A DNA stretch of 64,000 bases from Virgisporangium ochraceum (GCF_016863655.1 NZ_BOPH01000112.1:1-64000), one strand, 5' to 3'; positions 36,105 through 45,777 are shown, numbered from the stretch's first letter. Numbers and translations are program-made. Notes: generated by a model from the sequence alone, not told the origin.

Positions 36105-37403
36105 ATGACGGAGCGCATTCATGCTGTGGAGACCGTCGACGTCCGGTTCCCGACCTCCCGCCACCGCGACGGCTCCGACGCGATGAACCCGTTTCCGGAC
36201 TACTCCGCGGCCTACGTCGTGCTCCGCACCACCGACGGCGCGGAGGGGCACGGCCTGGTGTTCACCGTCGGTCGGGGCACTGAGATCGAGGTGGCCGCGT
36301 TGCGGTCGTTGGGCGCGATGGTGGTGGGGCTGGCGGTCGACGACCTCGTCGCCGACCCGGGCGCGCTGGTGCAGCGGCTCGTCGGCGACAGCCAGATCCG
36401 GTGGTTGGGCCCGGCCAAGGGCGTGGTCCACATGGCGGCCGGCGGTCTCGTCAACGCCGTGTGGGACCTGGCCGCCCGGCGCGCCGGGCAACCGTTGTGG
36501 AAGCTGCTGTCGGATCTGTCGCCGGAGCAACTGGTAGCCCAGATCGACTTCCGGTACCTGCGCGACGCGCTCACCGAACAGGAGGCGCTCGCCCTGCTGC
36601 GCGCGGCCGGGCCCGGCCGGGCCGACCGGGAGCGGCGGCTGCGGGCCGGCGGATTCCCCGCCTACACCACGACTCCGGGCTGGTACGGCTACGACGACGA
36701 GAAGCTGGTGCGGCTGTGCCGCGAAGCCGTCTCGGACGGATACCGGCTGATCAAGATCAAAGTTGGCGGGAACCTCGCCGACGACGTCCGCCGCGTGCGG
36801 CTGGCCCGCGAGGCGGTCGGGCCGGAGATCCATATCGCTGTCGACGCCAACCAGATCTGGGGCGTGCCCGAGGCGATCAGCTGGATGCGCGAACTCAGCG
36901 CGTTCGACCCGTACTGGATCGAGGAGCCGACCTCGCCCGACGACGTGCTCGGTCACGCCGCCGTGCGCCGGGCGCTCGCGCCGATGAAGGTGGCGACGGG
37001 CGAGCACGTCCACAACGCCGTGATGTTCAAGCAACTGCTGCAGGCCGACGCGGTCGACGTGGTGCAGATCGACGCCTGCCGGGTCGGCGGGGTCAACGAG
37101 AACCTCGCGATCCTGCTGCTGGCGGCCAAGTTCGGCGTGCCGGTGTGCCCGCACGCGGGTGGCGTCGGGCTGTGCGAGATGGTCCAGCACCTGGCCATGT
37201 TCGACTTCGTCGCGGTCAGCGGCACCGTCGAGGACCGGTACATCGAGTACGTCGACCACCTGCACGAGCACTTCGCCGATCCGGTCCGCATCCGCGACGG
37301 GCACTACCTGGCGCCGACCGCGCCGGGGATGAGCGCCGAGATCTTCCCGGCGACGCTGGCCGCGTACCGGTACCCGGACGGCCCGGAATGGGCGGCGGCG
37401 TGA
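36105..37403 (+). CDS. L-fuconate dehydratase (enolase superfamily)
   Basis: ATG at 36105 gives 432 residues. It removes water from L-fuconate to form 2-keto-3-deoxy-L-fuconate (EC 4.2.1.68 expected). The enolase-superfamily active site is complete: the base pair Lys217-x-Lys219 in LIKIKVGG, metal ligands Asp247, Glu273 (WIEEPTS) and Glu300 (TGEHVHN), and the acid His350 in CPHAGG. These positions fall almost exactly on those I recall for the Xanthomonas enzyme. It follows the permease and is followed by the lactonase in a 4-bp overlap, fitting a non-phosphorylating L-fucose route. Related L-galactonate or D-arabinonate activity is possible. Confidence 0.9.
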   Translation: MTERIHAVETVDVRFPTSRHRDGSDAMNPFPDYSAAYVVLRTTDGAEGHGLVFTVGRGTEIEVAALRSLGAMVVGLAVDDLVADPGALVQRLVGDSQIRWLGPAKGVVHMAAGGLVNAVWDLAARRAGQPLWKLLSDLSPEQLVAQIDFRYLRDALTEQEALALLRAAGPGRADRERRLRAGGFPAYTTTPGWYGYDDEKLVRLCREAVSDGYRLIKIKVGGNLADDVRRVRLAREAVGPEIHIAVDANQIWGVPEAISWMRELSAFDPYWIEEPTSPDDVLGHAAVRRALAPMKVATGEHVHNAVMFKQLLQADAVDVVQIDACRVGGVNENLAILLLAAKFGVPVCPHAGGVGLCEMVQHLAMFDFVAVSGTVEDRYIEYVDHLHEHFADPVRIRDGHYLAPTAPGMSAEIFPATLAAYRYPDGPEWAAA

Positions 37404-38275
37404 TCGTCGACGCCCACCACCATCTGTGGCGGCCGGAACGCGGGTACACGTGGCTCGACGCGCCCGGTCTGGAGGCGATCCGCCGGCCGTTCACGCCCGC
37501 CGACCTCGTCGCCGAAACGGCCGCGGCCGGGGTCACCGCCACCGTGCTGGTCGAGGGAGGCCGGTGCCATCCGGACGAGGCCGCGGAGTTCCTCGGCCAC
37601 GCCGCCGACACCCCGGCCATCGCGGGCGTGGTGGCCTGGGCCGACCCCGCCGATCCCGACCTCGCCGCGACGCTGGCCGGGTACCGGTCCCTGCGCGGCG
37701 GTGACCGGCTGGTCGGCGTGCGGTCGCAGGTGCAGGGCGATCCCGACCCCGACCACCTCGACCGGCCCGACGTCCGGCGCGGCCTGGCCACGATCGCCGC
37801 CGCGGGTCTGGTGTTCGACCTCGTGATCCGGGCCGACCAGTTGCCGTCCGCGGCCCGGGCGGCCCGGGCCCTCCCGGAGCTGAGCCTGGTGCTCGACCAC
37901 TGTGGCAAGCCGCGCATCGACGCGGGGGAGGCCGGGCTGCGGAGCTGGCGCGGACCGTTCGCCGACCTGGCCGCACAGGCCAACGTCACGTGCAAGCTGT
38001 CCGGACTGGTCACCGAGGCCGGGCCGGGCTGGACCGCGGCCGACCTGCGCCCGTTCGTCGCCGTCGCGGTCGCCGAGTTCGGCGCCTCCCGGCTGATGTT
38101 CGGCTCGGACTGGCCGGTGTGTCTGCTCGCCGCCGACTACCGCGGCGTACTGCGGGCACTGGACGAGGCGTTGCCGCCGTTGCCCGGACCGGACCGGCAC
38201 GAGATCCTCGCCGGCACCGCGACGCGCGTGTACCGGCTGGCCGACCGGATCGGCCCGGAAGGCGCGGCCGCGTGA
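37400..38275 (+). CDS. L-fuconolactonase-type amidohydrolase
   Basis: GTG at 37400 overlaps the dehydratase stop (GTGA), giving 291 residues. It has the amidohydrolase-2 pattern: VDAHHHLWRPERGYTWLD at 3-20 (H-x-H), the barrel strand LVLDHCGKP near 170, and SRLMFGSDWPVCLLAADY near 232-248 with the metal Asp. This combination is typical of lactonases such as L-fucono-1,5-lactonase, which makes L-fuconate, the substrate of the upstream enzyme. The L-fucose dehydrogenase and the later dehydrogenase and aldolase steps are not in the window. Confidence 0.87.
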   Translation: MIVDAHHHLWRPERGYTWLDAPGLEAIRRPFTPADLVAETAAAGVTATVLVEGGRCHPDEAAEFLGHAADTPAIAGVVAWADPADPDLAATLAGYRSLRGGDRLVGVRSQVQGDPDPDHLDRPDVRRGLATIAAAGLVFDLVIRADQLPSAARAARALPELSLVLDHCGKPRIDAGEAGLRSWRGPFADLAAQANVTCKLSGLVTEAGPGWTAADLRPFVAVAVAEFGASRLMFGSDWPVCLLAADYRGVLRALDEALPPLPGPDRHEILAGTATRVYRLADRIGPEGAAA

Positions 38276-38319
38276 CGCCGTCGCGGGCCTGTCGGACGGG
38301 CACTCGGGGACGCGGTCGT

Positions 38320-38402
38320 CATCGGGGTGGCTCAAGCCTTCGCCGACCTCGGCCGCATCCTGCTCTGCTACCGCCGCCTACTCAAAAACACAATCTGGGA
38401 TG
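38320..38402 (+). pseudogene. Possible transposase C-terminal fragment
   Basis: One frame reads GVAQAFADLGRILLCYRRLL, reminiscent of the C-terminal helix of IS5-type transposases. There is no start and it abuts the intact insertion sequence. The identification is weak. Confidence 0.3.
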
Positions 38403-38482
38403 AGCCCTCAGTAGGGCAGCCCACACCACACGCAGGTGGCCTGAGGGGTGCCACTCCAGGGTGACGGCTCTGACCTGCGCCG

Positions 38483-39583
38483 ATGCTGGCTGGCAGGCTG
38501 GGCGTCGTGGTGGTCCGTACGGTGGCGTTGATGATCGTCCGGCGGGTTCTCGGCGTGCTCGGGTGCGGTCCGACGCCGGATGCCAACGAGGTCGAGATCG
38601 CGGTGTTGCGTCATCAGCTGGCGGTGTTGCGTCGGCAGGTGGGCCGGCCTCGGAATACGCCGGCGGATCGGATGCTGCTGGCCACCATGGCGAAGCTGCT
38701 GCCGCGCGAGCGGTGGCCGGTCTTTCTGGTGACCCCGTCGACGTTGCTGCGGTGGCACCGGGAGCTGGTGGTCCGCCGTTGGACCTACCCGTACACCGGT
38801 CGCGGCGTCCGCGGCCTGGATCAGCACGTCGTTGATCTGGTGTTGCGGCTGGCTCGGGAGAACCCGCGGTGGGGCTATATGAGGATCGTGGGGGAGTGCC
38901 GCAGCCTCGGCGTGCGGGTGTCCGCGTCGTCGGCACGGCGGATCCTGCGCCGGCACCGGATCGGCCCGGCGCCCCGCCGGGGCGGTCCGACCTGGACCCA
39001 GTTCCTGCGCGCTCAGGCCGGCGGGCTGCTTGCCTGCGACTTCTTCACCATCGAGACCATCGGCCTGACCCGGCTGTACGTGCTGTTCGTCGTCGAGGTC
39101 GAGCGGCGGCGGGTCCATCTGGCGGGTATCACCGCTCACCCCACCGGGGCCTGGGTCACGCAGCAGGCCCGCAACCTGGTGATGGACCTTGACGAACGCG
39201 TTCACCGCTTCCGGTACCTTATCCGCTACCGCGATACCAAGTTCACCGCCGCGTTCGACGCCGTGTTCGCATCGGCGGGTGTGGAGGTGGTACGGACTCC
39301 GCCGCGCACACCGCAGGCGAACGCCTTCGCCGAACGGTGGGTGCGCACGGTACGCAGCGACTGTCTGGACTGGACGCTGGTCTGGAATGAGCGGCAGCTG
39401 CACCAGGTCTTGACCGAATACCTGCGGCACTACAACACCGCCCGACCACACCGTGCCCTCGACCTGCAACCACCCGCTGCGGCTGGTGCGTTGACCGCCG
39501 TCGGACCGGGGACCGCACTGGCGGCTGTGGAACGTGTCGATGTCCTCGGCGGCCTGATCCATGAGTACCGCCGCGCCGCCTGA
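38483..39583 (+). mobile_element. Insertion sequence transposase with rve integrase core
   Basis: This single 366-residue gene encodes an integrase-type DDE transposase. The N-terminal 170 residues are helical with a helix-turn-helix-like region (ENPRWGYMRIVGECRSLGVRV). The catalytic triad is the Asp in LLACDFFTIE, the Asp in YRDTKFTAAF, and the Glu in ANAFAERWVRT, 35 residues after the second Asp. The end TEYLRHYNTARPHRAL is typical of IS3/IS481-like integrase-core enzymes. It appears intact. I could not find convincing terminal inverted repeats or target duplications. It marks the left part of the accessory island. Confidence 0.88.
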
Positions 39584-39750
39584 GACCAACGAACCACCGC
39601 CGCTACCCGGTCCGCCACAGCCGAGCTGGCCGCGAAACGGTCGGCGCCGGCGCCCCGTTGCGCATCGACAGACGGCCTCGGCCGCTGCCAGATGAGCCGC
39701 GAAACGCGAGGCCGGTTCCGGTGAACTTCATTGCCGGGCCGAAGCGATGA

Positions 39751-40053
39751 AGTGGCACCCTTCACCCTGAAGACCCGACCGCAGCGGTCGAGCTCACCCG
39801 AGCGGACATCGAACGGCTGGTCAGCAGCTTCGACGCGGTCCGAGCAGCCATCCGGGACGCCGACCCGACACACAAGGCCGACCTGTACCGACAGCTGCGG
39901 CTGACCATGACCTACGACCCCGGAAACCAGAAAATCCGCGTCCTGGCCGAGCCAGACGCGGATGATCGTGGGGTTTTGGTGTGTGTCCGAGGCCAAACAC
40001 GAACCATTCGCCAACCAAGATCGGTGTTGTCGGCGGATCTCGTTGTGGCGTGA
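39751..40053 (+). pseudogene. Serine recombinase C-terminal relic
   Basis: The frame has no start and runs PEDPTAAVELTRADIERLV, then DADPTHKADLYRQLRLTMTY, DPGNQKIRVLAEPD and VLVCVRGQT before TGA. The pattern, in which an (A)DPxxKAxLYRQL-L-x-x-TYDP stretch precedes a C-terminal VRG motif, is that of the coiled C-terminus of actinobacterial site-specific serine recombinases. It does not match the C-terminus of the recombinase at 44-45.5 kb, so it derives from another element. Confidence 0.6.
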
Positions 40054-40244
40054 GGCTTGGTGTTCGTCACAGCTGCCTCCTCGGCCTCGGCGTGGCTGCG
40101 CAGCGTCTCGCCGCTCAGACCGAGCTTGTGGCCTCCGAAGTGATCACAACCCACTCGGTCTCGTGCTTCGGCCTTCCACACTCCCGGAGTTGACCCGAAT
40201 CGAATGCCAGATGCTGCAAGCGCCGGTGTGCAGTTATGAGGCGT

Positions 40245-40940
40245 TCAGGATGGCGGGTTCTGGCGGTCGATGAGCCGCCGGACGCTCGCTGCTTCTTCCC
40301 GGGTGTTCTCATGGACGTTGGGGTCGTTGGCCAGTTGATCGAAGTACGCCCGTTGTTGCGGGCCGCCGAGGTCCAGGATGGCGGGGATGGTCACGACCGC
40401 GAGGCGCCACTGCAGCCGTGGGGTGGCTTCCTTTAGCAGGTCGACCACGCGTGTTCGCTGGTCATCGGTGAGGTGGTCACGGGCAACCTGGCGTAGCCAT
40501 CTGATGAGATGCTCGCAGGCTCCGATGATGGTCGAGGAGACCCACATGCGGCCGACGCTGTCGATGAAGTCGTCTGGTGGTGTGGTCCACTCGGCCCGGA
40601 ACATCGTCTTCGGATTGACGTTGTTGTGTGCCCAGTCGCGGATTGAAGGCCGGGACACGTCGGCCAGCGTGGGCATCGATCGGTGGAGTGTGTTGAGCAG
40701 CGGGAAGTAGTAGTCGTCGAAGAACTGCGGCGGCAGTCCCCAGTCCGGGTCGTGGCCGTACCGGGCGCGTACCTCCATGGCGTGCGCCAGGGACGTTTCG
40801 AGGGCGGATACTGCCACCGTCCGCTCGTGTGGGGTTGGTGGGAGTGCGCGGGTTGCGTCGCCGCGTTCGAGTAGGCCGGTGAGCCGCCAGGGATACGGGA
40901 GTGCGGCCAGCAGGTCGGGTGAGACGAGGGGGTCGGTCAC
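40245..40940 (-). CDS. Candidate immunity protein of a polymorphic toxin, unknown family
   Basis: GTG at 40940 overlaps the toxin pseudogene stop (GTGA), giving 231 residues. It is soluble, mostly helical by eye, and Trp/Asp-rich, with no signal peptide or membrane helix. Recognisable stretches such as DPDWGLPPQFFDDYYFPLL, SIRDWAHNNVNPKTMF and HENTREEAASVRRLI do not recall any family to me. Position and overlap behind a nuclease-type toxin strongly suggest it is the cognate immunity protein. It remains intact although the toxin gene is broken. Confidence 0.65.
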   Translation of the reverse strand: MTDPLVSPDLLAALPYPWRLTGLLERGDATRALPPTPHERTVAVSALETSLAHAMEVRARYGHDPDWGLPPQFFDDYYFPLLNTLHRSMPTLADVSRPSIRDWAHNNVNPKTMFRAEWTTPPDDFIDSVGRMWVSSTIIGACEHLIRWLRQVARDHLTDDQRTRVVDLLKEATPRLQWRLAVVTIPAILDLGGPQQRAYFDQLANDPNVHENTREEAASVRRLIDRQNPPS

Positions 40941-43232
40941 AGAAAGTCAACTCCGTAAGGTGCGAGGAATTCTCGTGCTGCGTCGAGGCTCGGTAGATGC
41001 TGGGCGAACCAGTCGGCGGGCGCCATGTTTGCGATCGGGTGCGCTGGATCGTTCGACGCCGCGTCGGTGGCCTGGTGTAAACGTCTCATCTGGTCCGGGG
41101 TCAAGGTATGTCCACTCAGCACGACAGGCACGTTCTCATCGGCAAGCCGTAGTATGACCGGCCGTGATGAGCTGCGGCCGGTTCTGAACAGATCGGTCCA
41201 GCGCTGGTCGGTGTCGATCCGGATGGCGATGTCTCGTCCGGGGGCGGCGTCGCGCCAGTCGAGCATGCGTTGGAACTGGTTCGCGCGGTCGAGTTTGTTG
41301 ACGGCGGCGCTCGCAGTCGTCTTGACCTCTTCCAGGTGGACGCGGCCGTCAGTGGTCTGGTAGATCAGGTCCGTTTGGGGGACGCGGCCGGTGTCGACGA
41401 CGGTGCCGTTGCCCAGGTCGACCTATTCGCCCTCACGGACGTTGAATCCGATGCGGCTGCCGGGGGCGAGGTCGGGGCGGTGGAGGACTTCGTTGGCGGC
41501 GCGGAGTTCGGCGGCCATGCCGGCGGCGTTGTCGGCGCTGCCGTCGAGGGTGCCGAGGATGTTGCGGAAGATGTCGATCTGGTGGGTGGGGGTGCCGGCG
41601 ATGCGTCCGGAGTTGTGCAGGTCGACAAAGTCGCGGATGGCCTGATTGGCCATCCCATCGGGGAGGTCGTGGCGGCCGAGGAGTGTGCGGGCTCGTGCTT
41701 CGGCGTGTGGGCCGAGTCGCTCGGCCGTGTCGAGGAACTGCTGACGTTCGGCCGGTGACAGGTCGCGAGTTCCGTTGTCGGGCGTGTTGCCGGTCTGGGT
41801 TCTGTCGTCGGGTGTCCGGCCGGTGGGTGAGTGGTCGCTGGTTGGTGGGCCGCTCGGAGCGCCGTCGCCGGGTGTCGGGCCGTCGAGGGCATTGCCGTCT
41901 GGGGCGTTGACCCCCGGCGTGCGGTCGCCGGGGAGGCCACCCGCGGTGCCGTCCGGCAGACCACGGCCGGATGGGGCAGGTCCGCTGTTCATGTGCATCG
42001 GGTCGGTGCCGCGGGTGTTCGGCGGGTCGAGGTCGATGCCGCGGCTGTTGACGGGTGCGTCGCCGGCGATGGCCGGGATGGGGCCGAGGTGGGGGATGTC
42101 GAGGTGGAGTTTGTGGGCGACGTTGGTGGCGATCTGGCCGGCGGTGGGTAGGTTGTCGATCCAGCCTGCGGCGCGGATGAGTCCGGCGCCGATGCGGGTG
42201 GCGGTGGCGCTGCCGTGGACGGCGCCGACGGCTGCGCCGGTGCCGAGTAGGCCGGCGCTGGCTCCTTTGGTGCCGACGATGCTGGAGACGACGTTGAATG
42301 TGGTCTGCCCGGCGGCGCGGGATTTGTCGTGGCCCCAGGTGTCGTAGGCGATCATGGTCTTGCCGGCGTTGAGGAGCAGGTTGCCGGCCTTGGTCCGTTG
42401 GGCGTCGGGGTCGTCTGAGATCAGGTCGGGTAGGAACATCGAGGCGCTGGTGTAGATCGCTCCGGCGTAGGCGAACTCGCCCAGACCTTTCCACGCGGCC
42501 CCGGCGGCACCCCAGCTCCATTCCCCGGGTGGCCGGGTCGCGGCCGATCAACGCGCCGAGGTCCTTGACCATGTTCATGAAGCCTTCCCCGACCCCGGCG
42601 AAGAACGCACCGACATCGCCGACAACTCCGCGGTCGTGGTCGGCGGTGCTGCCCCAGGGCAGCAGTCCCTTCTCCCCGGCCGCAGTGTTGAGCAGGTCGG
42701 CGGTGAAGCCGTACTCGCCGTCCTCGGCCTTGCCGTCGCCGTCGTCGGCCCGGTACTGCCGGCCGTAGTACAACGCGCTGATGGTGTTCGCGCACCGGCG
42801 TTGCGCCTCGAAGAACGCGGCCACCTGCGTGTTGACCGCCGAGATCAGACCGTTGTGCCGGTCGACGGTCTTGTCGTTGTCACGCCAGTCCTGGTCGCCG
42901 TCGACCGAGGCGACGAACTGCTCGGCGTCGGTCTTCAGGGCGGCGAGCCGGGCTTTGATCTCATTCACCTCGGCGGCGTAGACGGCAAGTGCGGCACCCA
43001 CGGCCCGCATGTCCTCACCGACCGACGCCGACACCGTCCGGACCGGACCGGTCGCGGCGAACAGCTGCTCAGCCTCCGGCGCCTGATAGACCGCAGCCAG
43101 CCCCTGCCACGTGGTATCGATCGCCTGCCCGGTGCTGGCGAACCCTGATCCGACGGCTGTCCGCGCCTCGGCGTGGGCGGCCAACGCGTCCATGTCTCCA
43201 GGGATCTGCGGGATCTCACCCGGATTGATCAT
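40937..43232 (-). pseudogene. Polymorphic toxin: WXG100-like N-terminus, PD-(D/E)XK-like nuclease C-terminus, broken twice
   Basis: ATG at 43232 starts MINPGEIPQIPGDMDALAAH. Residues 1-130 are a helical WXG100/ESX-like domain (TIDTTWQGL-type core; QAPEAEQLFAATGPVRT). Near 42520-42535 the frame must shift by one base to continue from IGRDPAT into WSWGAAGAAWKGLGEFAYAG. A glycine/alanine-rich hydrophobic stretch and a Pro/Asp/Thr-rich linker (GDRTPGVNAPDGN) follow. An in-frame TAG at 41423-41425 then interrupts, but the same frame goes on with TDLIYQTTDGRVHLEEVKTT, a D-x(n)-E-x-K nuclease-like motif, to TGA at 40937. Two lesions make this a pseudogene unless they are sequencing errors. The secretion route would be type VII. 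Confidence 0.75.
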
Positions 43233-44045
43233 TGGTGTTCCGGCCCAGCACCACTGCGCTACTCCCCGTTTATTGAAGATGCACTTTATGTAGTGGAGTA
43301 CGAAGTCGTGGCTGTCGCGGTTCGCAGTTGAACAAACACGCAAATCGGCCCGCGCAAAGCTCGATCGAGGAAGTCGGGCCCGGTTCACGCCGGACTGGCG
43401 GTGCGCGATGGCGCCAGGTACTTGTCTCCGTTCGCTCACGCCGGACCTCACCGTGCGCACGTTCCCCGACTGCCCAGGTGCCGCACGTCAAGCCGCAGTG
43501 CGGCGAGCTACCGGCGCCCTTCAACGCTGTCGGTGCGCCGCTTTGCACCGCATTGCGGCTGGCGGTCGGGTCGGACTGGACATCCTCGGGCTGGGCGGTG
43601 CCCACGTGCTGCAGAGCCGGACGAAGCGGCAGTGGCGCACCCTCACCCCGCCGCCCCGACGAGCAGGCGGCCTGACGCGTCGGCATCCTGGCGCCAAGAA
43701 GAACCCGATCGACCGACACCACGTGCTCGCGATCGGCTACGACGATCCGAAAACGGCACCACGGATCAGACGACCCGGGACAACCACTGCGGCAACCGGG
43801 AACACGTCCTCGGCTGCGCGGTGACGAGAGGCAGGTGTGCAACTTACGACGGTGACGTGAAGGGCGTCATCGCCGAACGGTATGAGGGCCCAGATATCGC
43901 CGGCGTACGTATGAGGAATGCGGCCACGATCTGAGGTCGCACTGCGTCCAATTCCGTGACACGAAGTGGTGAACATGTCCGCCGACTGGCTCGCTCCTTC
44001 GCCAGGGGGTAGGTGACCGGCGAAGGTCAGACTTCGGAGGTCACC
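43233..44045. other. Non-coding interval with AT-rich segment
   Basis: No intact gene is recognised. The segment 43266-43300 is unusually AT-rich and lies just upstream of the toxin start on the minus strand, so it probably holds the toxin promoter. Other open frames here are short and of shadow composition. Confidence 0.4.
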
Positions 44046-45520
44046 ATGACGCAGCTGCTCCACCACCGTCCTGGCAGCAACTCGTTGGTGGCCTGGGCAG
44101 CCAGGCGCGGGAGGGTCACGCCGCACCGGTTCGTCAGCGAGCCGGGTGGGTTGCGGTTTGCGTTCTATGGTCGGATGTCGACGGTTGATCATCAGGATCG
44201 GTTGTCGTCGTGGAGTTGGCAGCGGGAGGCAGCGCGGGAGCTGGTGGCCGGGCACGGTCGGATCGTGGTGGAGTTCTTCGACGCGGGGGTGCCGCGGCGG
44301 GTGGCATGGTCGGATCGGCCGCAGGCGTCGCGGTTGCTGGTCGAGATGGCCGCCGACGATCGCCGGTTCGATGCGGTGGTGGTGGGGGAGTACGAGCGGG
44401 CGTTCGCCGGTCAACAGCGTGCCCAGCTGGCGCCCACGCTGCGTCGGCACGGCGTCCAGTTGTGGCTGCCGGAAACGTACGGGCCGGTCGACTTCGACAG
44501 CCCGCGTCAGCTCGCGGTGCTTGATCTGCTCGGGGTTCGGTCGCAGCGGGAGGTGTCGCGGGCGCGGTTTCGGACGATGGCGGCGATGCGGGTTCAGGCT
44601 GAGGTGCAGGGCCGGCATCTGGGTGGCCGTCCGCCGTACGGCTACCGGCTGGTCGACGCAGGTCCGCATCCGAACCGGGTCCATGCCGGACGGGGGAGGC
44701 GGCTGCACCGGTTGGACCCTGACCCCGTGACCGCACCGCACGTCCGGTGGATCTTCGAGCAGCGGTTGGCCGGGCGCAGTGTGACCGGTACCGCGCGGGA
44801 GTTGAACGAGCGTCGGGTGCCATGTCCGTCGAGGGCGGACCCCGACCGCAACCAGCATCGCAGCGGCGAGGCTTGGATGATCACCACGGTGGCGGCGATT
44901 CTGTCGAATCCGCGCTACACCGGTCGGCATGTGTGGAACCGGCAACCGTCCAACCGGGGCTCGCCGGACCGGCCGGAGGTGCCGATCCCGGGTTGGAGGT
45001 GCGGTCGCGGGCCACGTCGGCGCAGTGGGCGATCTCGCGTGAGGTGGTGCATCCGCCGTTGGTCACCGAGGCACAGTTCGTCCGCGTCCAAGCCGTGCAC
45101 ACCGCGCCGATGCCGGCCGACGGTGCGCGGCGGACGTATCTGTTGGCTGGGGTGGTGGTGTGCGGGATCTGCGGCCGCGCGTTGGATTCGCACTGGCTGC
45201 ATGATCGCGCCTGCTACCGGTGCCGGCACGGCCGGACCAGCGGGCAGCCGCCGTCGACGAGTGGGGCGAAGCGGGTGTACGTGCGGGAGGACCACCTGCT
45301 CGCCCGGGTCCTGGGTGACCGGCGCCTGCGCAGGCTGCTTCCGGAGCTGACCGAGGCGGCTGAGGTGGCGGCGGTCCTACGGGCCAACGAGATGGTCATC
45401 GTCTGTGACCACGACGCGTGGGCGGCCGAGTCCGCCACGATCAGAATCGACCTGGCGTTGGTGAGCGACCTCGGATTTCCCATGCCGTTCGCTGCAGGTT
45501 CGGGGAGACCCGGCCGCTGA
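44046..45520 (+). pseudogene. Large serine recombinase with internal frameshift
   Basis: ATG at 44046 follows a GGAGG site. The resolvase domain begins near residue 35 with AFYGRMSTVDHQDR, whose Ser is the catalytic nucleophile, and includes the later Arg in SDRPQASRLL. The recombinase domain has GGRPPYGYRLV and ILSNPRYTGRHVWNR. Near 44985-44995 the frame must shift by one base to continue as EVRSRATSAQWAIS, then a zinc-ribbon motif VVCGICGRA with further Cys and a helical end. It stops 37 bp from the 3' end of tRNA-Leu, suggesting an element end. The central 460 bp are duplicated at 9289. A sequencing error could also explain the shift. Confidence 0.8.
44386..44845 (+). repeat. Direct repeat copy of 9289-9748 inside the recombinase gene
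   Basis: These 460 bp are the second copy of the recombinase segment described at 9.3 kb, with the same orientation and four clustered differences. The two copies lie 35,097 bp apart. Confidence 0.95.
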
Positions 45521-45522
45521 AT

Positions 45523-45543
45523 CCGAACGACGATCGCGTTCGG
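45523..45543. terminator. Hairpin between recombinase and tRNA-Leu
   Basis: CCGAACG and CGTTCGG form a perfect 7-bp stem around a 7-base loop, 3 bases after the recombinase stop and 14 bases beyond the tRNA 3' end. It could terminate either transcript. Confidence 0.45.
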
Positions 45544-45556
45544 TGGGGAAATGATG

Positions 45557-45640
45557 TGTCCGAGGGGGGACTTGAACCCCCACACCCTATACGGGCACTA
45601 GCACCTCAAGCTAGCGCGTCTGCCATTCCGCCACTCGGAC
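45557..45640 (-). tRNA. tRNA-Leu (anticodon GAG)
   Basis: The minus strand folds into a class II tRNA of 84 nt without encoded CCA. Acceptor arms GTCCGAG and CTCGGAC pair fully. The anticodon stem CTAGC/GCTAG encloses the loop TTGAGGT with GAG at 34-36. A long variable arm (TGCCCGTATAGGGTG) follows, and the T arm has GGTTCAAGTCC. The class II variable arm and anticodon agree on leucine (reading CUC/CUU). Its 3' end faces the recombinase gene, so it may be the integration site of the island. Confidence 0.95.
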
Positions 45641-45753
45641 CTGCGTGACCGTCCGGGTCACGCCGCGCGATTACTGTACATCGCCCCCCGCACTCCTCGC
45701 ACAGGGGTTACCCCCTCCGCGGGGAGGGGCGCGAAGGGACCCGGATGCGCAGC

Positions 45754-45777
45754 GGCCCCGACCGGCGGGTCGGGGCC
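45754..45777 (-). terminator. Hairpin terminator after small membrane protein
   Basis: A perfect 10-bp stem (GGCCCCGACC with its complement) and 4-base loop lies about 50 bp downstream of the small minus-strand gene and before the tRNA gene. Confidence 0.55.

Noticed and set aside
38401..39750. Terminal inverted repeats for the insertion sequence
   Set aside because: I compared the flanks by eye and found no convincing matching ends or target duplication, so the element borders were left at the gene.
41423..41425. In-frame TAG in the toxin considered as programmed recoding (pyrrolysine or selenocysteine-like)
   Set aside because: No pyrrolysine genes are in view, TAG is not a selenocysteine codon, and the same gene carries an independent frameshift, so decay or sequencing error is simpler.
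43408..43824. A 138-residue plus-strand frame in the interval before the recombinase
   Set aside because: It has no recognisable domain, poor ribosome site and several alternative frames of equal quality, so it was not called as a gene.
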